From the NCBI RefSeq assembly GCF_963676275.1, contig NZ_OY781091.1:3078775-3142774 (forward strand): a DNA stretch of 64,000 nt, written 5' to 3'. Position 1 is the first letter of the stretch. The number at the start of each line of letters is the position of its first letter. This document shows positions 18,729 through 25,658 of this stretch, piece after piece. The position numbers were made by a program, and so were the translations under genes. This DNA is from an uncultured Cohaesibacter sp. GTDB taxonomy: Bacteria > Pseudomonadota > Alphaproteobacteria > Rhizobiales > Cohaesibacteraceae. Under the pieces are notes generated by a model, which worked only from the letters and a program-made list of their open reading frames with translations, was not told the origin of the DNA and made no database searches.

Positions 18729-19218
18729 CACCCGTCAGTTTGTTGATCTGATTGCCGAGCCGCCCCAAGACCATGGCCCTGATCGTTTCTTCGTCGAGGC
18801 CGAAATGTCGGACAGCATCCGGCGCTTTCTCGATCACGTAGTTGGAGACAGTCGCCAGCACTGCACTGCGAACGTAAAAGGACGGAGCCCGCGAGCTGGA
18901 CAGAGCCAGCAGCTGATTGAGCCGCGACTGGATCACCTGATTGAGCGTATCGCGGTGTTTTGCATCGAGCTGAACACCGAAATACTGATGCGCTTTGCGA
19001 GAGAGCCATGTAGTCGCGGCTGTCACCACCGCAACAAGTGCCGCCTCAAAATACGGCAGCATGGCCGAGATCAGCGGGCCGGTATCGATCTGGTAAGTCT
19101 GGGCCTCGGCAGCCAGAGCCAGAGATGGACCAAACGCCACCACTGCAAGAGCCGTGGCAAACAGAACTGCATGAGCGGGCAGGCACAAGCCCGCCGCAAC
19201 GAAAAATGCTTTTCGCAT
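18610..19218 (-). CDS. LL-H-type holin-like membrane protein
   Basis: The 202-residue protein begins with a signal-like hydrophobic segment (about residues 8-36), then a second membrane segment (AMLPYFEAALVAVVTAATTWLS). A helical region with regularly spaced aromatic and Ala residues (QYFGVQLDAKHRDTLNQVIQSRLNQLLAL) and the repeat-like ATVSNYVIEKAPDAVRHFGLDEETI follows. This resembles phage holins of the LL-H type. It is first in the leftward lysis operon, with AGGAG before the ATG. Confidence 0.6.
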   Translation of the reverse strand: MRKAFFVAAGLCLPAHAVLFATALAVVAFGPSLALAAEAQTYQIDTGPLISAMLPYFEAALVAVVTAATTWLSRKAHQYFGVQLDAKHRDTLNQVIQSRLNQLLALSSSRAPSFYVRSAVLATVSNYVIEKAPDAVRHFGLDEETIRAMVLGRLGNQINKLTGDDDDTTQNTAAAIPEGYAAAPVDLSSGVARRSTTAQAGG

Positions 19219-19254
19219 TGGGTAACTCCTTTTTTTTGAGAAAAATTTGAATTA

Positions 19255-19344
19255 GGGGTTGCGATTTAGTGCCATTGGCACTATATTATATTCATAAGCC
19301 AAGGGCAATGAGGCCCACAAATCTCGATCAGACAGGAGATAATC
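19255..19344 (+). promoter_or_regulatory. Palindromic operator-promoter and leader, copy 1
   Basis: A perfect 17-bp palindrome TAGTGCCATTGGCACTA (19267-19283) overlaps the -10 side of a promoter with a weak -35 (TTGCGA) and -10 TATATT. The following leader, with a GGGC/GCCC mini-hairpin and a GACAGGAG ribosome binding site, is nearly identical over about 78 bases to 20943-21020. It drives the anti-CRISPR-like operon. Symmetry placed over a promoter indicates repressor control, probably by the HTH protein at 20692. Confidence 0.8.
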
Positions 19345-19698
19345 ATGGCACTCTCGATCAACAGCAAAAACGATCTCTTCAAGATGAGCTGGCAGGTTGC
19401 CCGCATGGCAGCCGAGAAGTTTGGTGGCAATGCTCGCCAGTATTTCGCCGAATGCCTCAAAGAGGGCTGGAAGCTCTTTAAAAAATCCGAAGAATCCAAA
19501 ACCCCTGAATTGACCGTATTTGACAAGCTCAACACGCTGGCAATCATCGTCATGGGTTGGCCTCGCAAATATCGCGGCTTTGCATACAGCTTTATCCTTG
19601 ACAACGCCGAGCGCGCCTCCCGCTTTGGCTCAAAAACCAAATTCAGCGAAAAACAGCTTGCCATCATCGACGACATGTATGTCAAATATGCTCACTAA
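19345..19698 (+). CDS. Small unknown protein, first gene of the anti-CRISPR-like operon
   Basis: The 117-residue protein is basic and mostly helical in appearance (SINSKNDLFKMSWQVARMAAEKFGGNARQYFAECLKEGWKLFKK). No family is recognised. It has a strong ribosome binding site and sits eleven bases before the AcrVA2-like gene, in one operon under a palindromic promoter. By association it is a candidate anti-defence protein; this is inference only. Confidence 0.75.
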   Translation: MALSINSKNDLFKMSWQVARMAAEKFGGNARQYFAECLKEGWKLFKKSEESKTPELTVFDKLNTLAIIVMGWPRKYRGFAYSFILDNAERASRFGSKTKFSEKQLAIIDDMYVKYAH

Positions 19699-19708
19699 GG
19701 ACATCACC

Positions 19709-20692
19709 ATGCATCCAGCAACCGCAACGCTTAATCAATTCTCCCCCGACTATAAAGACCACTGGCACCAAGTCGATAATCTGCGACAGGCGCGCGGAAA
19801 GCCCGGTGTTGGCGACTGGCCTGCCCGCTGTTTTTTACCTATCGCAGGCTGGCGCGCCATTACCGAGATGGTCAATGCCGACCCTATAATGGCCTCCTTT
19901 GATGCGACCTATCTCGCGGCCCTCGGAGCTTGGCGCTACTCGATGGGCATATACAGCTTTGATCCAGATCTCGCAGCAGCGCTCGCCGAAAGCGAAATCA
20001 ACGGCCAACTACCCGCCGAGGTGCTTTGCCGCCTGCCGGAATGGTGCATTTATGTCGAGGCCCCCGGCCTCACATGGCAAGGCTTTCCGGTGATCGGGTT
20101 TTGGGCCCATCTTGAGTGGGATAACTCACGACTGGGCGACGAGGAGGAACTGCGACTCCTCATTCTGACCAACCAGCAGCCCAAACATGATTTTGATCAT
20201 ACAGCCCCTTTGCCCCTCGCTCTACATCTTGGTGCCAACAATCTCTCCGAGGCTGTCGAGCAATCCATGCAGCTCAGCCTCAAAAATGCCGCCCAGTTTT
20301 TTGGTCAAACCATGGCCTACAGCAAATCACAAATCGCAAGTGACACAGACGAGGCTATGGCCATGCTGTCACTGCTGCTCTATCTCTGCTCCGATGAGCC
20401 CGAGATCGACGATCTGCGCCAGCCCGGCAGCCATCCGGAGCGACCACGCCCCAAAAAGACCAAGCGCGGCTGGAAACTGTTTCCGGCAAAAGGCGCGCGG
20501 CTCTGGTCGGTAGGTGCCGAAACTGGCGAGGCACTGCGCAAGGTTAAGACCGGACAGAGCCACCCGCATAAAGGCCCAGCGCCCCACCTGCGCCGCGCCC
20601 ACTGGCACGGCTACTGGACCGGCCCGAAGGCCACAGGCCAGCGCTTTTCCTACCGCTGGATCAACCCGATATTAGTTAGTGGAGACGACTAA
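19709..20692 (+). CDS. AcrVA2-like anti-CRISPR family protein
   Basis: This 327-residue protein resembles AcrVA2 of Moraxella bovoculi, as I recall that sequence, over its whole length (AcrVA2 is about 322 residues). Shared landmarks are GAWRYSMGIY (73-82), LPEWCIYVE (109-117), IGFW (129-132), a helix ending LCSDEPEI (226-233) and the C-terminal HLRRAHWHGYW (293-303) followed by F-x-Y-R-W (313-317). AcrVA2 blocks production of Cas12a by acting on its nascent N-terminus and message; relatives occur widely, also where no Cas12a is known, so the target here is open. The ATG at 19709 starts at the conserved N-terminus. It overlaps the downstream HTH gene by one base (TAATG). Confidence 0.85.
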   Translation: MHPATATLNQFSPDYKDHWHQVDNLRQARGKPGVGDWPARCFLPIAGWRAITEMVNADPIMASFDATYLAALGAWRYSMGIYSFDPDLAAALAESEINGQLPAEVLCRLPEWCIYVEAPGLTWQGFPVIGFWAHLEWDNSRLGDEEELRLLILTNQQPKHDFDHTAPLPLALHLGANNLSEAVEQSMQLSLKNAAQFFGQTMAYSKSQIASDTDEAMAMLSLLLYLCSDEPEIDDLRQPGSHPERPRPKKTKRGWKLFPAKGARLWSVGAETGEALRKVKTGQSHPHKGPAPHLRRAHWHGYWTGPKATGQRFSYRWINPILVSGDD

Positions 20693-20910
20693 TGCCCCTT
20701 TTGCCGCCCCCAACCGCAGACCAGATCAAGGCCGCGCTCAAAGCCGCTGGCGACAGCCAGTTAGGCGCTGCCCGCCGCCTTGAGATCGACGGCTCCACCA
20801 TGCGGCGATGGATATCCGGAGCCCGTCAGATGGACAGCCGGACATGGAGCCTCTACATGCTGCTCACCGGGCAAGTGAGCCTGTCAGACCTTCACCCGAT
20901 AGAAAAATAA
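20692..20910 (+). CDS. HTH regulator, Aca-like (anti-CRISPR-associated position)
   Basis: The 72-residue protein is a single helix-turn-helix domain (IKAALKAAGDSQLGAARRLEIDGSTMRRWISGARQM) of the type that follows many anti-CRISPR genes. Its start overlaps the stop of the AcrVA2-like gene. Aca proteins repress their own acr promoter by binding inverted repeats; two identical palindromic cores at 19267 and 20943 are fitting targets. Function is inferred; it belongs to no Aca family I can name with certainty. Confidence 0.75.
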   Translation: MPLLPPPTADQIKAALKAAGDSQLGAARRLEIDGSTMRRWISGARQMDSRTWSLYMLLTGQVSLSDLHPIEK

Positions 20911-20933
20911 TCGCAAAAATTTGCATTCATTTC

Positions 20934-21020
20934 TTGACAATATAGTGCCATTGGCACTATATTATAACCATAAGCCAAGGGCAATGAGGCCCGCATCACT
21001 CGATCAGACAGGAGTTTAAA
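20934..21020 (+). promoter_or_regulatory. Palindromic operator-promoter and leader, copy 2
   Basis: TTGACA (-35, 20934-20939) and TATATT (-10, 20958-20963) with an 18-base spacer form a strong sigma-70-type promoter. A perfect 25-bp palindrome (20939-20963, core TAGTGCCATTGGCACTA) fills the spacer and the -10. The leader copies that at 19284-19344, including GGGC/GCCC and the GACAGGAG site. It serves the 85-residue gene at 21021. Confidence 0.85.
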
Positions 21021-21278
21021 ATGGCTAACCACACTATCAAAATCAACCGCGCTCAGGCTCAGAGCAAATGGGGCAATAATGCCGAAACATTTAGCGCCAT
21101 GCTCGGCCACATCCCCGCCAGCGCAGTCGAAAAACTCACCAGTGCCGAGCTTGCCGAACTGGTCGACGCTATGATGGATTGCGCACAGGCTTCCAAAGCC
21201 ATAGCCGAGCGCGACGTTATCGAAAACGGCTTTGTCTGGGATAGCCAAAACAACCGCTCAATCGAGCTGACAAATTGA
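21021..21278 (+). CDS. Small unknown protein under the second copy of the palindromic promoter
   Basis: The 85-residue protein (MANHTIKINRAQAQSKWGNNAETFSAMLGHIPA...) has no recognised family. Its C-terminus ends in a Trp/Asn-rich stretch (GFVWDSQNNRSIELTN). It has its own strong promoter and leader, nearly identical to those of the AcrVA2-like operon. It is a second candidate anti-defence gene by co-regulation, which is inference. Confidence 0.75.
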   Translation: MANHTIKINRAQAQSKWGNNAETFSAMLGHIPASAVEKLTSAELAELVDAMMDCAQASKAIAERDVIENGFVWDSQNNRSIELTN

Positions 21279-21287
21279 TAATTGACA

Positions 21288-21364
21288 GGAGCAGGCCCGG
21301 CAACTAGCCTGCTCCCCGTCGACGCGGGACGGCTCCCGCGTGGCGATGGCTCGGCATCGGAGCC
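21288..21364 (+). other. Three consecutive hairpins, terminator region of the accessory island
   Basis: Three perfect stems follow one another: GGAGCAGGC/GCCTGCTCC (21288-21315), ACGCGGGA/TCCCGCGT (21322-21341) and GGCTC/GAGCC (21348-21364). None has a good T run on the plus strand. The place, just after the last accessory gene, suggests transcript end or 3' protection, but a structured RNA cannot be excluded. Confidence 0.5.
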
Positions 21365-21445
21365 ACCATGGATAGAAACAAGTGGGTTAAATTTATTGTC
21401 GAAAGACAAACAGGGGTCGCCACCAAGCGGCCCCTTGCTTTTACC

Positions 21446-21886
21446 TCACCAGTCCGCATTCACGCCGCGCGTGTCCACATGGACACCCCATGGATAAAGG
21501 CCGATGCCGCCGCGAAAGGCCCCGGTCGAGCGATACCATTTGAGCCGATGATAAAGGATGTCATGCGGTGTGTTGGCTGCATGGATATCGCAAGCGCAAA
21601 AGCGCTTATGCTGACTGTCGGGCGCGCCACCCACCGCAGCATTGTAAGCAGGGCAGCGATAGGCATTGGTTATAAAAATGGCCTCGCCGATATCTCTGCG
21701 AAGCCATTCAAGCACCTTGACGGTCGGGATGATAAGCGGCCAGAGTTCTGGCGGCGGGTCTGTATTCAGGCCATACCCCTTGTGATCGGGATCAGAATGG
21801 CTCGCCCCCTTCACCAGCAGCTCGGCTGCTGAAAAGTGCGTGAATTCATGGCTTTTGAAAAAGCCCTCGAAATCCATGTCGCTCAT
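21446..21886 (-). CDS. Endolysin, peptidase M15 family
   Basis: The 146-residue protein matches the M15 zinc carboxypeptidase-like phage endolysins. It has a zinc-binding SQHKRFCACDIH segment (SxHxxGxAxD type) and GIGLYPWGVHVDTR, where the His binds the metal. It would cut peptide bonds in peptidoglycan. There is no signal peptide, so release through a holin is expected. GGAGATAATC precedes the ATG at 21886. It lies next to the tail-fibre gene, separated from the other lysis genes by the accessory island. Confidence 0.85.
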   Translation of the reverse strand: MSDMDFEGFFKSHEFTHFSAAELLVKGASHSDPDHKGYGLNTDPPPELWPLIIPTVKVLEWLRRDIGEAIFITNAYRCPAYNAAVGGAPDSQHKRFCACDIHAANTPHDILYHRLKWYRSTGAFRGGIGLYPWGVHVDTRGVNADW

Positions 21887-21950
21887 GATTATCTCCAATA
21901 AAAAAGCCGCCTTGTGGCAGCTCGGTCAGTTCAGATTGTCAGAACGGTGG

Positions 21951-24900
21951 CTATTTAACCGAAGCCGAAAAGCTCGTGTTTGACGTCCCGCCCAGAACGT
22001 TAACGACCCCCGGAGCCCTTACATACACTTCGTAATAGTCCGTTCCGTTAGCTCGGTCCTCTACGCCGAAATCAACTGTTTGCGACCCGGCAGCAGCAGC
22101 TCTTTCTGTTTTGCTATCGCATATCACACCGTTTTTATACAAATGCAATTCGAGAGCATCACCGACCGCAATAGTCCCACTCAACATAACGCGAAGCTTA
22201 AAGTCATATTCAGCCGGAGGCGGAGTAAAGCGGCTCGTCGCTGCGTTGTAGCATCCGCCTCTATCGTAAAGCTCATTTGCAAACGTTACTTTTGTGTATG
22301 TGTTTGCAGGCGTTATTTCTTGCAATACCCCATTCTTGTTTGCCTTGAATGTCACCGGGAAATGCCCGCCTTGACTGCTTGGCAAGTAGAGCGGAGAAGT
22401 CCCGAAGGTGGCCGTCATTGTGACGACTTCCATATTATTTTTTCCGTAGCCAACCCGTATACCGGTTTGATATTTTCCGGGCAGATGCGTTGCATCATAG
22501 TTGATTGTGATCCCTGCGTGCGCCTGCTGACTGAGAGCCGCCAGATAGAAACGCTTTGCCCGGACGCCGACAATCGTAAGTGTCACAGAATTTGAGCCAG
22601 AGACAAAATACAACACATCTTCGCAAGGCTCGAAGGCAGAGGCATCAATGTCACCGTCAGCAATCGCCGTGGTCAGGTTGATTTGCTCGACCAGCTTTCC
22701 GTCAGACACCGAGCCCCGCAACATGCGGGCTTCAGAAATCCAGCGCTCGACCAACTCGCGCTTTTTGGAACCGCGCAGGTTGATCAACCCACCGTGCCGT
22801 ATCATGTATGGACATTTGACAATCTCAGGCGTTGTCCATGTGACAAAATCCGGGCTGTCCGCATACATGTATGCTCCGTCTCCATATGCATCAACAAACA
22901 TGCGCCATACAGGCTGGTTGCCTGCGTTGTGCACTTTGATGATGCATGGTGCCTCAACATCCAGTCCCCATCCGGTCACAGTTGTTTCAAGCGTAAACGT
23001 GCCGTCCAGCGCCGATGCCGTCCAAATCTCGATATCTTTGGAATACTGGTCCTTTGTGACCAGCTTCACAGCGCCGCCCACCTCATGAATGCGAGCGTCA
23101 ATTTTGCCAACCGTGATAGGGACACCGCCATCCTGCAAATCGAATGCAACAGGCGCGTCAAACGTCAGCTTTTCCCGATCATTGCATTTGGCGTAATAGA
23201 GCCGGAATTGTGGGATTGTCGCCCCGTACTTGTCCAATGCATCGGCGAAATATTCAACCGATGTGGTGATATACAAATCACCGCCATATTCCACCAGCTT
23301 GGATGACCAGATCATTTCTGCCGGGACGTCGCCACCGTCGAACGGCACGGTCGGGCTGTTGATCGCAGTCGGGCCGATTGTGCGCTTGAGCTTGGCAGGT
23401 GGCGACATGAGGTCTTCCATGACCAAAATCTGCGCGTCCCACAAACCATTAGTGGAATCATAGCCGGTGATGACGGACAGCAGTCGGTCGTATTGCTCGT
23501 CCAAGAACAAACCCTGATCCCGACCACCAAACAGAGTGGCCCCTCCGCGCCCCTCGATGTCATGATGATTGAGGCGATTAAGATGTACACCGCCGTCATC
23601 TGAGACATACCAATCTGCCGCGTTATCAGAGTTTGCGCGAAAGAACAAACCTAAAACACTATCGTAGGCTTTGCCTTTGTCTTCGCGTTGCTCTGCTTTG
23701 ATGTTGGTCACATACCAGCTTCCAGTCGCCGAGGCGTTCGCGGCAACCTTGATATAGGCTTTAGCAGAGCGAACGGGCCGCAAGTCTGAACCGATTGTAT
23801 CAGGGATTACGACGCTCGACCCGATCACATCCAGATTGGTTTTGTCCGCATACGCTGTGACCACTGGCAAATCGGTAACACTGCCACCCGCGCCATCGTA
23901 CAACCGCAGACCGATGGTCAAATCAGCGTTTGTCGTGGGTACAGTGACCGCATTCCAGTATCTTTCATAACCCAAGTCGATCAGGCCTTGAGCGCTGAAG
24001 TGGATGTAGACCCCGGAACCCTTCGCGCCGATCAGACCAAAAGATGACGCGACATAGACATTGGAATTTGCCGCAGCGAATGTCGCAATCGAATTGACGA
24101 GCCGTTCGCGGTTAACCCCGTTCCAGTCCGGGCAGGGTTCGCCCACGATGAAGATTGTGCTTGCAGTCCACCAGCTTTCTGCCTCAAGCTGAGTGAGGAG
24201 CGTTCCAAAATCTGTCGCAGCCGTCGAGCTATAAGCAGAGTTTTCAGCGCCCTGATAAACAAAGTAGTCAATGGTTGTTTGACCCAAGTCAGCAAGGGCA
24301 TTCTCAATGTCAGCCTTCATGGCCGCATACAGACGGCTGGACGTGCCGGACCCGACCCATTCGTCAAGGCCCTGCCCTTCCTGCCCGGTTACGACAACAG
24401 CCTGATCCCTGCCGGTTTCATCATAGAGACGTTGCCCAAACGCCACGCCAGCATTTTGCCGACCGCCGCCGATGCCAGTTGAGTTATAAACAGGGCCGGT
24501 CGTGTTGTTCGTCTGGTAAAAAATATCATTTTCAAGGTCAGCCGTTCTGAACTCACCAGCAGAGGCATCCCAGAGGGTCACATTGGAAACCGTGCGAAAT
24601 GGCCCGCCATAGCTATCAGAGTGACCGGTATTGTTGCTCTGTCCGCTCGTAACGACAACCATCTTATCAGTGTTGGCAGTCCCAGCCTCGCCAAGCACTG
24701 TGCGAGAGTTGGCCGCGAAGGCCTTAAGGTCAATCGTCTCGCCACCCGAAACCGAGAAGGCTTTGCCAAGCGCCACCTTCTCAGTCGCCGCAACGGACAG
24801 CACGCCGACATTGTCCGCGCCCGGAAGGCCTGCAAGAGGCGCAACGGTCGAGGACAAAACAACACTATCAAGACCGGTCCAGCCCTTACTGTCGCCAGAC

Positions 24901-25646
24901 AAGAAGGTTCCATTTGTAATAAGCCCGGAGCTGTTATCAACGGAACTTGCCGCCGCTGTTTCCGCAGCTTCTTTCGCGGCTACAGTGGCAACTTTCAGAT
25001 CATTGATTTCATCCCGCAAAGCCTCCACCTGACCGACGACATCCGCAGGAAACATGATCCGCAAGTTGGTTCCATCAGAGAGAATAACTGTCGGCACATT
25101 TGCAGCAAGAGCCCCTTCAGTGAGTGGCGCTCCACCCGGCGAAAGAAGCGGCGCAGGATCAGCATCATCAAGCTCAAGCGTAACGGCATCATCATTGTCA
25201 TAAAGAGGCACCAACAGCAGGCCGCGAATGTCGGATGGTTCCGGACCGGTAAGTGTGCTGGCAGTGATTGCATTCGCTGTGCCGCCAACCCCGGTGAGCA
25301 GCGACATAGAGATTGGCAGATCGGCGATCCACACCCAGTCAGAAACCGCATCAGAATATGCATATATGCCCTTTTTGCCCGCAGCCGTAGTGGTGACGAC
25401 CCATGCGCCCTGACCATCGACCGGATCAGCAATGTCAGCGAGGCCAGCTCGGGAAACCTTATAGATAGCCCCATAGCCCCCCATGGTTTCAGCGCGAGAC
25501 AATCTGGTCGCCAGAGCCCCAGATCCAGCCAACTGCGTAGCCAGATTGGCAACGCTTTGACGAGCGGCAGAATCTTCGCGCAATACAAGTAAGTCATCAG
25601 CAACAGATACAGGATCGACCGTAGTGATTTTTACGCCACTTGCCAT
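21951..25646 (-). CDS. Tail fibre/spike with SGNH (SASA) esterase and beta-propeller glycosidase-like domains
   Basis: This 1231-residue protein has an N-terminal adaptor (1-210), a short helical linker (about 210-240) and a carbohydrate esterase domain of the sialate O-acetylesterase type. The nucleophile motif is GQSN (about 335), followed by GQEGQGLDEW, YQGAEN and an IHFSAQG segment carrying the catalytic His. After a beta-sandwich comes a five-bladed-propeller-like part reminiscent of GH43/62 enzymes (VSDDGGVH, PFDGGDVPAEMIWSSKLVEY, VEAPCIIKV, GHADSPDF-type repeats). Surface polysaccharide deacetylation plus binding or cleavage is inferred. It is the distal tail gene next to the tip protein. 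Confidence 0.78.
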   Translation of the reverse strand: MASGVKITTVDPVSVADDLLVLREDSAARQSVANLATQLAGSGALATRLSRAETMGGYGAIYKVSRAGLADIADPVDGQGAWVVTTTAAGKKGIYAYSDAVSDWVWIADLPISMSLLTGVGGTANAITASTLTGPEPSDIRGLLLVPLYDNDDAVTLELDDADPAPLLSPGGAPLTEGALAANVPTVILSDGTNLRIMFPADVVGQVEALRDEINDLKVATVAAKEAAETAAASSVDNSSGLITNGTFLSGDSKGWTGLDSVVLSSTVAPLAGLPGADNVGVLSVAATEKVALGKAFSVSGGETIDLKAFAANSRTVLGEAGTANTDKMVVVTSGQSNNTGHSDSYGGPFRTVSNVTLWDASAGEFRTADLENDIFYQTNNTTGPVYNSTGIGGGRQNAGVAFGQRLYDETGRDQAVVVTGQEGQGLDEWVGSGTSSRLYAAMKADIENALADLGQTTIDYFVYQGAENSAYSSTAATDFGTLLTQLEAESWWTASTIFIVGEPCPDWNGVNRERLVNSIATFAAANSNVYVASSFGLIGAKGSGVYIHFSAQGLIDLGYERYWNAVTVPTTNADLTIGLRLYDGAGGSVTDLPVVTAYADKTNLDVIGSSVVIPDTIGSDLRPVRSAKAYIKVAANASATGSWYVTNIKAEQREDKGKAYDSVLGLFFRANSDNAADWYVSDDGGVHLNRLNHHDIEGRGGATLFGGRDQGLFLDEQYDRLLSVITGYDSTNGLWDAQILVMEDLMSPPAKLKRTIGPTAINSPTVPFDGGDVPAEMIWSSKLVEYGGDLYITTSVEYFADALDKYGATIPQFRLYYAKCNDREKLTFDAPVAFDLQDGGVPITVGKIDARIHEVGGAVKLVTKDQYSKDIEIWTASALDGTFTLETTVTGWGLDVEAPCIIKVHNAGNQPVWRMFVDAYGDGAYMYADSPDFVTWTTPEIVKCPYMIRHGGLINLRGSKKRELVERWISEARMLRGSVSDGKLVEQINLTTAIADGDIDASAFEPCEDVLYFVSGSNSVTLTIVGVRAKRFYLAALSQQAHAGITINYDATHLPGKYQTGIRVGYGKNNMEVVTMTATFGTSPLYLPSSQGGHFPVTFKANKNGVLQEITPANTYTKVTFANELYDRGGCYNAATSRFTPPPAEYDFKLRVMLSGTIAVGDALELHLYKNGVICDSKTERAAAAGSQTVDFGVEDRANGTDYYEVYVRAPGVVNVLGGTSNTSFSASVK

Positions 25647-25658
25647 GGTGTTTACCTC

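Noticed and set aside
24621-25592. Plus-strand frame of 323 codons
   Set aside because: It is antisense to the tail-fibre gene and shows no domain.
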